Source: Diospyros lotus
Taxonomy: Eukaryota; Streptophyta; Magnoliopsida; Ericales; Ebenaceae
Length of the DNA: 64,000 bases
Reading direction: 5' to 3'
NCBI RefSeq assembly: GCF_014633365.1
Contig: NC_068347.1
Coordinates: 14,351,655 to 14,415,654, forward strand
Positions 34,604 to 46,504 of this stretch are shown one piece after another. Position 1 is the stretch's first letter. Each line of letters begins with the position of its first letter. The notes below the pieces were generated by a model, which did no database searches, was not told the DNA's origin, and saw nothing but the letters and a program-made list of their open reading frames with translations. Made by a program: the position numbers and the translations under genes.

Positions 34604-35847
34604 TAGGGTTGGCAATTGTTCGATTTGGTTTCGGTTTTTACCAAAATCATAACCAAACCAAACTTAAATTACTAAAACCAAAACCAAACTATTACCCATT
34701 TGGTTTTAAAAATTTAAAACCATAACCAAACCATTCGGTTTCGGTTTAACCATGATTTTTTTTAGTTTAATCCATATCAACAAACAAAGACAAATAGCAT
34801 TCATAAATTTTTTTGATAATTTCATAACAAACAAAGATAAATTATAATAAAGTTACCTTATTCTTGCATAAAGTTATAAAACTTATTGGATATAAAATCA
34901 CATTTCCAAACCTACAGTTGTTAAGATCAATAAATTAATATGTGCATAATTAAATTATAATTTAAGCTAAAAAAAAAATAGCTACGAAAAGTTAATATCT
35001 TCATCAACAATATTAATATATTCTTCGTAAATTGATGCATATCCATATGAAATGAATGAGCCAACTCCATTTAACAAAATTATAAATATAAAAAATAAAT
35101 TAATATAAAGAGAGATGAGGCAGAGAGCGAGAGGCAGCAAAGGTGAGAGAGATCCAGGGCGAGCGAGAGCAAGAGGGGCTCGACCCCAGTGAGAGCAAGA
35201 GGGGTCGAGCCCTAGCGAGAGCAAGAGAGATCTAGCGAGGGCGAGTGAGAGCAAGAGAGATGCAGAGAGCGAGGGCGATTGGCGAGCTCTCGCGAAGGAG
35301 CAAGAGAAATGAGGCAAAAAGGGTGAGAGAGATTGAGGGCAAACGAGAGCAAGGGCCGAGCCCTAGCGAGAGCAAGAGAGATCCAGCGAGGGCGAGCGAG
35401 AGCAAGAGACAAGCAGAGAGCAAGGGCGAGGGCGGGCGGACGAGCGAGAGGCAACAAGGGTAAGAGAGAGTGAGAGCGAGGTTGAGAGAGGAAGGAGAAG
35501 AAAAGGGGAGAAGGGTTTGCAAGCAAGGCAATTGGGCTGGGGTGGGCTAGCCTCAGGTGGGCTGGGCTCAAGTGGGAAAGGTTGTATATAATATATATTA
35601 TATATACATATTATACATATTATATTATATATATATTCGATTCGGTTCGGTTACCCACCATTTGGTTCGGTTTCGGTTCGGGTTTTGGTTTGGTTTTAGT
35701 GAAAACCATAACCAAATCATACCCATTGAAACAGTGTTCGATTTTTCCCAAAACCAAATCATTACCCAGTCAAACGATTTTTAACCGCGTTGACCGATTC
35801 AATTTCGGTTCGATTCCCCACAATTTCGATTACAATTGCCATCCCTA
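34604..35847. mobile_element. hAT-like non-autonomous DNA transposon
   Basis: The ends are inverted: tagggttggcaattgt at 34604 and acaattgccatcccta ending 35847. The flanks tgtacaag (34596-34603) and cgtagaag (35848-35855) agree at six of eight positions, the 8-bp duplication size of hAT elements. Subterminal regions are dense in aaccaaa and ttcggtt motifs. The centre (35110-35540) is a purine-rich run of gagcgagagcaagagag type. Minus-strand frames of Leu/Ser/Pro there come from composition. No transposase is present. Confidence 0.75.
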
Positions 35848-36026
35848 CGTAGAAGGCATTTTGGTACATATAGGGTCCCACGGACAATGCTAGACAAACA
35901 ACTCCCTAGCCAACTTATTTGACAACCTAATTTATTCCCATCCCATATACATGAAATTACAAAACAAGTTGTCAAAAAGGAAAAAGTAGATAAATTAAGT
36001 TTGAGAACCGGCCGGAGAGGGAAAAA

Positions 36027-36501
36027 ATGGAGGAAAAAGACGGTGTTGTGGAGTCGACTCCGGCGTTCCGGCTAAAATGGGACGTGTTCTTGAGCTTAAG
36101 AGGCGAACATACCGGAGACGGATTCACTAATGATCTCTACAATAGTATCTTCTCGAATGGAATCGAGTCTTTGTAGACAATGAAGAAATGGATTGGGGCG
36201 ACGAAATAGCGCCGAGTTTGCTAGAAGCGATTGAGGATTCGGCTGCAGCAATTGCTGTTATATCACCTAAGTATGCATCCTCCCGGTGGTGCTTGGAGGA
36301 GTTGGCGAGAATTTGCGAGGTGAGAAAACTTGTGCTTTCGGTGTTCTTTGAAGTTGATCCGTCGGATGTACGGAGATTGAAAGTACCATTTAAGAAGGAC
36401 ATTGAGGATCTGGAGAGAAGATTTGGAGTGGAAAAAGTGGTGAGATGGAGGAACGCCATGGAAAGAGTTGGAGGGATTTCTGGCTGGGTTTACAACCACA
36501 G
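36027..36501 (+). pseudogene. TIR domain exon, frameshifted
   Basis: The ATG at 36027 opens a TIR domain, the N-terminal signalling module of plant TIR-NLR immune receptors. Blocks in order: WDVFLSLRGEHTGDGFTNDL, then after a frame change VFVDNEEMDWGDEIAPSLLE, SAAAIAVISPKYASSRWCLE, VFFEVDPSDVRR and VGGISGWVY. The catalytic glutamate of the SSRWCLEEL motif is present. One base is missing between 36164 and 36167, which brings a TAG at 36174 in the first frame. The exon would end at 36501 before a GT (CAG/GTTC), where TIR-NLR exon 1 usually ends. I find no NB-ARC or LRR sequence downstream to the Helitron at 37661. It is therefore a pseudogene, a TIR-only remnant, or a real gene if the missing base is an assembly error. 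Confidence 0.88.
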
Positions 36502-37660
36502 GTTCTCTCTTTAACCCTTTGTCTTTTTGTACGTAATTGAAGATCAGGTTTGATTTTTTTTTTTTTCATGTTATTAGTATATTTACAAGGTTATAATCTA
36601 TGAGGATTACATGATAATAAACATAATTTAGCAATCTTCAAAATTTGAAATTGGTGCTTTTGGCTTTTATTAAGAACACCAATCTTGATTCGTGAGAATT
36701 TTTGGGCCTATCTATTAGAATAGGAGAATTGGATCCCCCTATATATCATTCTATTGATTCATTTTGTCCGAGATCGAGGAGAAAAGCTTCGATCTACGTA
36801 TGAAACAAAAGGGTCCTAACAATTTGTCAAATAAGAATAAATGAATTTGGAAATATGTATTAGATGAAAATAAGGAGTATAATGGAACCAAGTTTCAATT
36901 TTCTTTTAATAGAAATATTACAGTAGGAGTAGGAGATTTTGCAATCGTAATATAGATCTTCATTGTTCATAGTTTAGACTTTTTTATTATAATTTTCATG
37001 AATTTTGAAGGTCTTTTAGTGTATGGTATATGTTTTGACTAGATGAATTTATGAGACCAAATACGTGTCCATTCTCCTTTTTAATAATGTTTTTTTTTTA
37101 ATTTTATTTAAAAAAAAAAATAGAGTTTCGACGATGAAAACATATTATTATTGATAGGAAATTTCAATAAGCTCGAGATGTGATAAAGTCTCGTAAGAGC
37201 CAATCATGTATCCATAAAAAAAAAAAAAAATTGGTGGATAATCTAGTTATATAATTGTTTTTTTCTTTTGGAACGATGGAAAAGTAATTAATTAAAAAAT
37301 AAAATAAATAATTAATAGAGTGTTGAGCGCCCAACGCCCGATGAAGGAATCTTTCAAAGTCCTGAATAGTCATGCAATTATCTCCTTAATTCAAATGTGG
37401 TGTAGTTAGTCAAGCAAGAATTTTTCATTGGTAGATGATTTATTTGACTTTAGTACTCCCATCATTTTTAGAATGTTTACATTAATAAGCCAAATACTCT
37501 GATCGAGGGTTCCAAGAAATAAATGAAGTTTTGAAATAAAGAGGCCGTAGCTACTTAAACGTGCATCACATATTTATCTCTATTAATTTGGCCATGTAAA
37601 ATTGGGTAGGCAAACTCGAGTTCGGATATATCGATTTATCTGTCTGGCAATATATATATA
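36502..37660 (+). other. sequence downstream of the TIR exon, no genes seen
   Basis: AT-rich with several homopolymer runs. If the TIR exon was part of an NLR gene this would be intron 1, but no second exon is recognisable before the Helitron. Nothing else supported. Confidence 0.45.
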
Positions 37661-38928
37661 CTAGGGTATACCCATGCCTAAAGACACGGTGTAAATAATA
37701 TTAAAATTAAAATATAATTATAATTTATATATATTATATTAAAAATTATAAAAAAAATTCTTGTATTAAACACTCTACAAAACTCAAATAATAAACAAAC
37801 ATATAAGTATTATAATGTTCACCAGTATATTACAAATTAAAATATAAGAGCAAGTAAAAAAAAATTGTAAACACTGAATAAAAAATAAAAATAAAAATTA
37901 TTGTATATACTTGTTAACATTTTATAATAAAAAGAAAAAAAATTACTAAATTTATATAATAAGTACATCAATAAGTGTTATACAATAAATACCAGCCGTC
38001 GTTGGCTGCCATGGGCATGACCGTGAGTGGTCGGGAACCCTTGTGTTCCCGAACTTTGTGTTCCCAACTCTTGTGTCTAAATTAAAAAATAAAATTAATA
38101 AAATAAATAAATTTTTTTTAAATATTTAAAAAAAAAAAATAAAAAATGAAGGGAATCCGACCTGTAAAACCCACCCATCAATAATTTTCAAACAACACTA
38201 ACCAAAAGTTTAATTCAACCAAACCAATACTTATTTTACATTGTCCCGCATAATATAAATAATTTAAAAATAATTATTTTTACATCAATTAATCTAGAGG
38301 AGAAACCCAGTAAACGCTTATACCTGCGTCACCTCTTTGGCTGCCTCCCTTACTCTAAAATCCACCCATCAACAATGTCATTTCCCCCCATTTTCTCTTC
38401 TTTTTTTTTTCATATTTCATATAATTTTTTTTTTCTTTTTTTCCTTTTTTTTCTTTTCTTTCTTTATTTTTTTTTCCTTCCCATCTTTTTCTTTCTCCCA
38501 CCCATGCCAGTTGCCTCCGACTACCGATTGAGGGTTCCTTGAACCCCCCATAGTCACCGATCGGGGGCGATAGGTCGGTTGTTATCGGCGGCCAACCGAT
38601 GCGAGCACCGTTGTCGCCCCCCACCGCCGTGAGTAGCATTTATCGTTTGTTGCTCCCCCGCCGCGAGCACATCGTGCGAGTGTATGTGTGTATATGTGTA
38701 TATATATATGTATGCGTATGTATGTGTATATATGCCTCTGTATGTATATTCATGTGTGAGAGAGTGAGTGGGTGGGTATGTGAAAGAGAGAAAGAAAGAA
38801 AAAAGTTGGGCGGAAAGTCTAATTCATCTCAGCCATTCACCAACATTCAAAACTCATCTCAATCATAGGATTGTATCTCTAATACATTTTAGATATTTTC
38901 AAAAAATCATTCTGTTTTATTATATAAA
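37661..38928 (-). mobile_element. small Helitron of the same family
   Basis: On the plus strand it starts ctagggtataccc with the hairpin cctaaagacacgg, and ends ttttattatataaa. Relative to 19586-22801 the start matches for over 200 bp and the final 100 bp match. The 5' TC has changed to TT. It lies between A (37660) and T (38929). Inside are a tcgggaaccc-type block (38025-38070), a pyrimidine tract (38390-38500), a GC-rich block (38515-38670) and a TG/TA microsatellite (38680-38750). No coding sequence is recognised. Confidence 0.8.
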
Positions 38929-40179
38929 TAGTTACCACGCGTTTTTATTTTTAATCGACAGAGAACACGATGATAGAGTTAGGAACTTGCCTTGAAATGA
39001 CCAATTATCAACTTGTACGAACTCCCGCTAGCTCGAAACCTTATTGGCTGCCACCCTGTACCTTGATTCTATTTTCGAGCCTCTGACACGTTCATCGAGC
39101 TCCAAATTAATTTTCAAAAAGATACATATATATATGTTGCTGCTGAAACATTGTTGATTATTTATTCGTGGGAAGTTTTGTGGGTGCGTTAATATACAAA
39201 TTTATTATTGCTGCTTGCTTGTTGGGTCTATAGTATTTTCAGGGGGTTTGCTGTTATTATAGTTATATATATTTGTACAGTTATTCCAACAGGTAATCCC
39301 AAATGTCAAAATCACATAAATCATACAATGTTGTGTTGTATGTGATGACCATGCATCGATGTTTTGGATGAAAGTCAAATAGTTTCAATACACAAAATAA
39401 TTTAAATATCATTTTTTTATAATTTTATTTTTATCGATAATTTAATTTAAATATTATTTTTAAATAAACAAAATTAAATTTACACAATAAAAAAAGAAAA
39501 TGGCTATAATGCTTTTGATTAATTTTAAATAATTACATATAATTCTATTATTACAAATCATTGACAATTATGGCTAAGTAAAAGAAATTTGTACCACTTG
39601 ATAATTTGGGAAGGAAAAATAGATAAAAAAGTAAAAAAATATAACCACCAACTTTAAATATACCTTAAACCTAAACAAAATCTCAATTTATTCCAAAAAA
39701 GTACAAAAATCAATTCGTCCATAACACAACAAAATCTATTTCATTTTTGAATTTTGGGTAAGATAATTTTTAAAGAATTAACTTTGTTAAGTTTTCTTAT
39801 TTTTGTCTTAGTAAACATGGTTTTTTTTATTGACATTTTAAATAATAATTTTTTAAAATTTATTGTTTTTTTATTTAATATAATTTTTTATTGAATTTTA
39901 AAACACTATATTTGTATTCTAATTTTTAAAGTTAAAATTATTTTACTTTCACAATTAAAGATAAATTTGAGATTAATTTGATTTTGTTACTTTAAAATAA
40001 ATTGAATTGTGCTTACGTTATGGACTTATTGGCTTTTTAATTTTCTTTAGAGGTTAATTAATTTCTTTAGTAGTTAAATTCCTTTACTTTTTTTCCTATT
40101 TTTTCCTTTAAATTATTAATTGTCGTTACTTTAAGTTTGAAAAAAATAAAAAAATTTCTTCCTTCCTCTTCTTCTTCAT
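38929..40179. other. AT-rich stretch without genes
   Basis: No coding sequence, RNA gene or element boundary is visible. The stretch near 39000-39120 is moderately GC-rich but has no clear frame. Confidence 0.5.
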
Positions 40180-40795
40180 GAGCACAACTCGCTGCGCACA
40201 GAGCCGCCGCCGATCAGCGCTGCCTGGGCCTCATCCGGCCACCGTTGCAGCCAGCTTCGCCACCGCTGGCCGCCTCCGACCGCCGCGAGCCATCGTAGTT
40301 GGTCCCTTACGTCTCCAGCCATCGACCGTCGCAGCTGCTTCAGCCATCGCTGGCCACCAACGCTCCTGGCCACTTCGCTGCGGCCGCCTTCCACCTCCGC
40401 TGAGATCCTAGCCAACCGCTTTCCACCTCCGTTGAGACCACTGCTGCACGGCCGCCCTTATCGCTGGTTCGCCCCTTACAGACTGCTGGTTCGCCCCTGC
40501 CGCTGGCTCGGTGTGTATATAGATATATATATATATATGTGGCTGTGTGTGTATATGAAAAATGGTTGTGCTGTGGGTGTGTTTGGAGGGAAGATGGCTG
40601 CGTTGTGCGTGGCTGTGGGCGGATATATGTGTATATAGATTTATATATGTGCCTGTGTGTATAGAAAAAATGGCTGCGTGGCTGTGGGCGGGAAAATTTT
40701 TAATCCCAGCCATCAATCCATCAGAAATTGATCCTAGGCATTGAAATGTCTTCCTTTGAGACATTTTCAAAAACCATCCTGTTTTATTATATAGA
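40180..40795 (-). mobile_element. truncated Helitron, 5' end only
   Basis: The last 100 bp (aaaccatcctgttttatta up to 40795) match the 5' ends at 22801 and 38928. The same internal order precedes it: a GC-rich block (40180-40510) and a TG/TA microsatellite (40510-40650). I find no matching CTAG 3' end upstream, so the left boundary is arbitrary. Antisense Arg/Ala/Ser-rich frames here are composition effects. Confidence 0.6.
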
Positions 40796-41211
40796 TATAT
40801 ATATAATTGGCCATCCATCCCAACTCACGAAACTGCATGCATGCGGCCCTAACCCTAACCCGGACATGCCCTAATTTCATGTTCACAACACGTCTAGGTT
40901 GTCTGTCGATCGAGCCACTTTTTCAAAATAGGAGCCAACTAGCTAGGGCCAGGCCTATCCCATAAAATGTTGATCAAGCTGGTCCTAGTGAAGAGTAGGC
41001 CATGCGTACTCTTTATTCATGTTAAGGTTAAGAAAGAAATTCAAGACAAGAAGAACACTCAATAACTTTCCCTATATTTTTGGTTTTTATTTTGTCTACA
41101 AATTGGTAATTATGTACAAATTAATTGTATAATTGATTTGAATAATAACACTAGTTTTAAAATTTAGCTAGGTGGAGTGATTATGGGAGTATTTGTTTTA
41201 TATAATTTGTG
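40796..41211. other. short region without genes
   Basis: No feature is supported beyond the ttgtg target duplication (41207-41211) of the Copia element that follows. Confidence 0.5.
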
Positions 41212-43177
41212 TGTTGCACAAAATACAGAAATGCACACACACACTGATACCACTGACGTCTTTTTCGAACCCAACAACAGAGATATAATCGGTACTGAAA
41301 AATAAACACAAGTAGCAAACACACAAAGACAAAAAGTAAAGAACACGAGAGATTTTACCGTGGTTCACCCAAAAAAGAGCTACGTCCACGTTGAGTTCCA
41401 ATGAGAAGAGCTCAGTGCACTATATGAGAAATAGAGATTACACCCACGAAAGAAGCTCACAAAACACTCTGAACAATATTGATTTGATAAACAAAATCGC
41501 TCAAAATCACTAATATAGATGAGGGCACAACTATCAAACTAGAAAGAAAATCATATGTACACAGACCTTGTAAAGAGCTTTACTAACCAAAACGAGGGAC
41601 ACTACAAAAAAAATGATTTTTTGCCGCAGTTTAGAAAATCGCTGCAAAAAAACGTTTTTTGTGACAGTTTTTTTTACATTTTGCAGCAGTTTTCAAAAAT
41701 CGTCGCAAAATTCACTAAAGCATTTAATTTTGCGACGGTTTTTGAAAATCGTCGTTAAATTAACAAAATAATTAAAAAATTAAATTAAATTTCACGACGA
41801 TTTCTTAGAAATCGTCACTAAATTAAAAAATAATTAAATAATTAAATAATATTTGTGTCAATTTTTGAGAAACCGCTGCTAAATTCAAAAATAATTAAAT
41901 AATAAAATAATTAAAATTAATCACAAAATTATTAAAAAATAAAATGAAATTTAACAAAATTTTAATAATTTTAAAAAATATATAAAATCTTCTTTTTATA
42001 TATTAATTTTAAAATCACAAAATTTTAATATTAATTTGTTTAATTTAACTCAATTAATTTATTTTTAATTTATATTTTATATTAAAATAATGAATTAATT
42101 AAATTTATTCTTTTATATTAAATTTTAATAATGAATTAATTAATGTTTTTTAATTTATATTAAAATATATAAAATATAATTCTATAAAATAATGATTGTA
42201 TTTGTATATAAATTATATGTGCGCACATAAGACAAGTGGGCTTCACAGATCAAGCGGTTCGCTCATGCATGCGCGTAGGAGAAGTCTGAGGATCGAAACT
42301 TGGGGTTGGGAAGGGGGCGGAATTAATTTCCAGCCGGCCACGTGGCGCGCGCGCAAGGAGGGCTGCGGCGCGGGCGGGGCCGAGTCTGCTAAAATTTAAA
42401 AAATAATTTTTTAATTTTAGTGATAGTTTTGAAACCGCCACTAAAATAATTTAAATTAATAATTTTTTTTTGCGGCGGTTTTGAAACCGCCGCTAAAATT
42501 AAAAAAATATTTTTTTTTATTTTTCGCTAAAATTTAAAAATTAAAAATATTTTTTTTTTAATTTTAGCGACGATTTTGAAACTGCTGTTAAATATTTTAA
42601 AAACCGCTGCTAAATCACATATTTAGCGGCGGTTTTTAAACCGCTGCAAAAAATGTTACTTAGCGGCGGTTATTCTAGTGGTTGTTGAAAATCGCCGCTA
42701 AATACTCCGCGACGGCTAGTTAAATTACTTTTAACCGCCGCTAAATGCAAAAAAAATCGCCGCTAAAAGTCATTTTTTTTGTAATGGGAAGCCACAAGGC
42801 TACCTCAAACGAAAAACACCAGAAGAACTTACCTTCTTCCTCTCTTTTCTTTCTCTGCTCCTAGGCCTTACCTTCTTCTTTCTGTCAATGGCGAAATCGG
42901 GGTATATCAGATGCCGCTTCAAATCTTGAGAGAAAGATAAATAGCTATCTTGGACAGATGAGATGAGGCAGCATAAAGCAAGATGGAGGGCTGTGATCAA
43001 ATCGTGCAACATGATATTTCTCAGCACAGAAGGCTCAGATAGGCGCCATCTGGAATGCACGGATGGTTGCCACGTGGCCATCCATTGGGTGCCAAAAGGA
43101 AGCCCGAGGTTGCCTACGCGACCTTCTAGCTCCTGCAATTAAATGGTGCCGCTTTGATGCTTCACACGAAAACAACA
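41212..43177 (-). repeat. 3' LTR of the Copia element, interrupted by CACTA
   Basis: It starts tgttgcacaaaat and ends cgaaaacaaca on the plus strand, matching 47416-48192. The CACTA element at 41600-42786 and one 3-bp target copy account for the extra length. Confidence 0.92.
41600..42786. mobile_element. non-autonomous CACTA element
   Basis: Ends are cactacaaaaaaaatga and tcattttttttgtaatg, inverted, with one change in the right CACTA motif. The 3-bp duplication gga flanks it (41597-41599 and 42787-42789), the size CACTA elements make. The other LTR of the host Copia has the empty site. Subterminal regions carry many copies of accgccgctaaa and its complement in both directions. A GC-rich core lies at 42230-42390. 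No transposase. Confidence 0.92.
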
Positions 43178-43190
43178 ATCTCCACCTTTA
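43178..43190 (-). other. polypurine tract of the Copia element
   Basis: The minus strand reads aaaggtggagat immediately before the LTR start tgttgttttcg. Confidence 0.75.
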
Positions 43191-43275
43191 AAGCATCAAC
43201 CATATGGGTAACCTCACATTCTCATATTATGTGCAGCATGCTCATATTCTCACCTTCACTGCTCGTGTAGGTTAA

Positions 43276-44760
43276 TTAACCTACTCCGACATGCAGCAAG
43301 CCCAAACAGTGCTTGAACTTAGCTGCAGTTACTACCTTTGTTCCAATGTCGGTTGGGTTATCCTCAGTAGGCACTTTAAGGATTATAACAGTTCCATCAC
43401 TCACCTGATTTCTTACAAAATGATACTTTACATCAACATGTTTAGTTCTTTCATGGTAAACATGATTTTTACATAAATGAATAGCACTCTGACTATCAGA
43501 AAATACCTTGACCTTACCCTGTAACAGATTGATTTCCCGCAAGAGACCTTGAAGCCAAATGGCTTCCTTAACAGCATTAGTAACAGCCACATACTCTGTT
43601 TCAGTGGAAGACAGAGCTATCAAAGGCTACAGTTGAGACTTCCAGCTAAAATAATTACCTCATAAGGTGAAAAAATATGCTGTGGTGGACTTATGAGAGT
43701 CTCTATTTCTTGCAAAATTTGAGTCTACATATCCCACTAGTTCAAGAGTATCACTCATTATCTCAAAATTTAAGCCAGCATGTAATGAACCATTAATGTA
43801 TTTTAATACATATTTTAAAGCTTCCCAGTGAGGTTTTCCAAGGTTAGACATAAACCTACTAAGTAGGGATATAGAATATGCTAGATCTGGCCTAGTGCTT
43901 ATCATGGAATACATTATGGTCCCAATTATATTGGCGTATGATATATTTTCTATTTTAAGAGTTTCTGATTCAGATGATGGACATTGAGTTTTAGAAAGTA
44001 TAAAATGTCCAGCTAAGGGAACATTAACAATTTTACACTCAGCCATACCAAATTTTTGAACAGTTTTAAGTAGGTAATCATGCTGGTGTATTTTCAGTTT
44101 GCTTTTACTTTTCTTTCTTTCTACTGTCATCCCTAAGATTTTCTTAGCTGGTCCTAGATCTTTCATGTCAAAGTTAGTATTTAACAGAGACTTTAATTCA
44201 CATATTTTTGACTTGGACTTGCTAATGATCAAGATATCATCAACATACAATAAGAGATAAACAGGGATATCAGATAGTATGTAGTAAAAACAGCTATCAT
44301 ATTTACTTCAGTTAAAACCAATCTTAGCAGCAAAATTATCAAACTTTTTGTACCATTGCCTAGGAGATTGTTTTAATCCATACAATGATTTTTTAAGTAA
44401 GCAGACATGATCAGGATGATTATTGTCAATGTACCCAACAGGTTGTTCCATGTAAATTATCTCATCTATGTCTCCATGTAAAAATGCAGTTTTGACATCC
44501 ATTTGTTCAAGTTCCAAGTCAAATTGCACTTCAACAGCAAGCATCATACGTATGGTTTTAAATTTAACTACTGGTGAAAAGATTTCAGTGTAGTCTATTC
44601 CTTATCTTTGAGAAAAACCTTTAGCTACAAGTCTTACTTTAAATCTTAGAGGATCAGATGGAGACATTCCTTCTTTAAGTTTAAACAACCATTTACATTT
44701 AATTAACTTCTGCTTATCAGGTCTTGAAACTAGTTTCCTGGTCTCATTGACTTTTAAAGA
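43276..44760 (-). pseudogene. Copia reverse transcriptase and RNase H, broken
   Basis: From 44760 down the minus strand reads RT: LIKCKWLFKLKEG near 44690, QMDVKTAFLHGDIDEIIYME near 44480, and LLKKSLYGLKQSPRQWYKKF near 44380. A TGA (where TGG is expected) lies near 44306. RT then resumes with YVDDILIISKSKSK near 44240, including the catalytic DD pair, and MKDLGPAKKILGM, ending near 43660. After a short gap RNase H follows (43623-43276) with IALSSTETEYVAVTNAVKEA and KVFSDSQSAIHLCKN, holding conserved acidic residues. These enzymes would make element DNA and degrade the RNA template. At least three interruptions are visible. The order after integrase is normal for Copia. Confidence 0.9.
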
Positions 44761-45105
44761 GGTCATTTCATCATCCATTCCCTATTTCCACTTAGTGTTG
44801 TCATGGGAGCTGACAGCCTCCTCATAGTAGGTAGGCTCACTGCTCCTCATTTTCATTTTGGAAACTAAGGCACAGAATGCCAGTTCTGAATATGCATATC
44901 TAACAGAAGGCTTAATAGACCTCCTTACTCGGCCTCGGGTGAGTTGATAGTTACTGAGGTCTTGTTGAGGAGAGTCAAACTCCTCAACCTCAGGCTCATC
45001 AGGTTGAGCCTCATGATCACTATCTTGATAAGAGGTTTCTTCTTGGTTTAAGGGCTCATCAAAGGTGTGGGGGTAATGAATGGGTGAAGCTACAAGATGA
45101 TCCTG

Positions 45106-46172
45106 TTACTCCACCTCAATCTGAGTACTTCTACTTATTATAAAGTCATTAGGGCTGCTAGGTCTTGGGTTATCTTCATTATTGTCAGTTTTGCATGGAA
45201 AGATTGATTCATTAAATTTTACATCTCGGCTAATAATGATTTTAACTCCACCTGAAGTTCTGTCCCATAGCCTATAACCCTTGGTTCCCTCTTGATATCC
45301 AACAAAAACACATTTAATAGCCATGGGATCTAATTTTCCTACTGATTGATGGGCATAAGCCTCACAACCAAACACTCTTAGATAGTCTAAGTTCAATTGT
45401 CTCCCAGTCCATTACTCATCTGGACACTTAAAATTAATAACAATCGAAGGGCTCCTATTCACTAGGTGAGAAGCTGTAGACAGGGCTTCTCCCCAAAAAG
45501 TTTTAGGCATTCCAACAGTAAACAAAAGGCATCTAATCTTCTCTAAGAGGGTTCTATTCATCTTCTCAACAACCCCATTTTGCTGAGGGGTGTTCCTTAC
45601 TATTCTATGCCTAAGAATACCATGGGTTGTACATAATTCATCAAAATCTCTATTACAAAATACCAATCCATTATCTGTTCTTAGAGTTTTGATCTTTCTA
45701 TCAGTTTGGTTTTCAATCAAAGTTTTCCATGATCTAAATTCTCTAGAGTTTGATCCTTAGATTTCATTAAAAATATCCATACCTTTCTAGAAAAATCATC
45801 AATTATGGACAAGAAATACATGTTTCCACCGTGTGAGAGAACTTGGGAGGGACCCCAAAGGTCTGCATGTAAGTACTCTAGGCATGCCTTCGCCAAGTGA
45901 GTTCCTTTTGGGAAACTCAGCCTGTGTTGCTTGCCTAGTGTACATGGCTCACAGAAGCCTAAGGCATCTGCAGACACTGGACCAAGGTACTCTTGGTTTG
46001 ATAGTGCCTGTAGCCCTTTCTGGCTCATATGACCAAGTCTCAAGTGCCATAGATCTGTTCTATCAGATTTAACTATGCATGTAGATGGAATATGACAATA
46101 GCCATTCAACACGTATATGCCATATTTCTTTGTACCAGAGAGAATAAGGTCATCATTCTTAAACACATGCAA
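45106..46172 (-). pseudogene. Copia integrase, broken
   Basis: The segment 46172-45717 has the GAG-pre-integrase zinc-binding region (LWHLRLGHMSQKGLQ, FCEPCTLGKQHRLSF, the HHCC pattern) and the first catalytic Asp in LHADLWGP. A frameshift lies near 45720-45745. The next frame (45720-45412) has the second Asp in KTLRTDNGLVF and the Glu in QQNGVVEKMNRTLLEK, so the three catalytic acidic residues are all still encoded. A stop near 45412 separates the C-terminal region (45396-45106; DYLRVFGCEAYAH, KCVFVGYQEGTKGYRLW). Integrase would insert element DNA into the genome. Confidence 0.9.
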
Positions 46173-46440
46173 GAAACCATTTTCAGCTTTATAGGAAAAC
46201 CCTAATTCATCTAAGGCGCTAAGAGAAAAAGTTTCGTTTTAATTTAGGTATCTCACATCAGTTAACATTCTAATCTTGTTATCATGCAATTTCAGAGAGA
46301 TGTCATCTATACCTTTAATTTTACATGAATGATTATTTTCCATAAACACAGTACCAGTTTCTTTAGTGCTAAAGTTTTGAAACTAATCTATATTTGGACA
46401 CATGTGAAAAGAGCATCCTGAATCCATAATCCATTAATTA
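46173..46440 (-). pseudogene. Copia protease, broken
   Basis: The minus strand reads WIMDSGCSFHMCPNID near 46430-46385. D-S-G is the catalytic aspartate motif of retroviral-type proteases and is intact. A TAA directly precedes the W, and a TAG follows NID where the family has W. Weak protease-like sequence continues toward 46180 with another stop. It would release Gag and Pol products from the polyprotein. Confidence 0.75.
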
Positions 46441-46504
46441 ACAGTTTATGTATAAGAAACATTTAAAACTTCAGCTAGAGAGTTTGAATTACTGGCAGCT
46501 ACTG

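Noticed and set aside
35212..35571. Leu/Ser/Ala-rich minus-strand frames
   Set aside because: Purine-rich simple repeat inside a non-autonomous transposon; no family resemblance.
40848..40862. Short ccctaaccctaaccc run resembling a telomere repeat
   Set aside because: Only about two and a half units, and not the common plant ccctaaa type; chance is sufficient.
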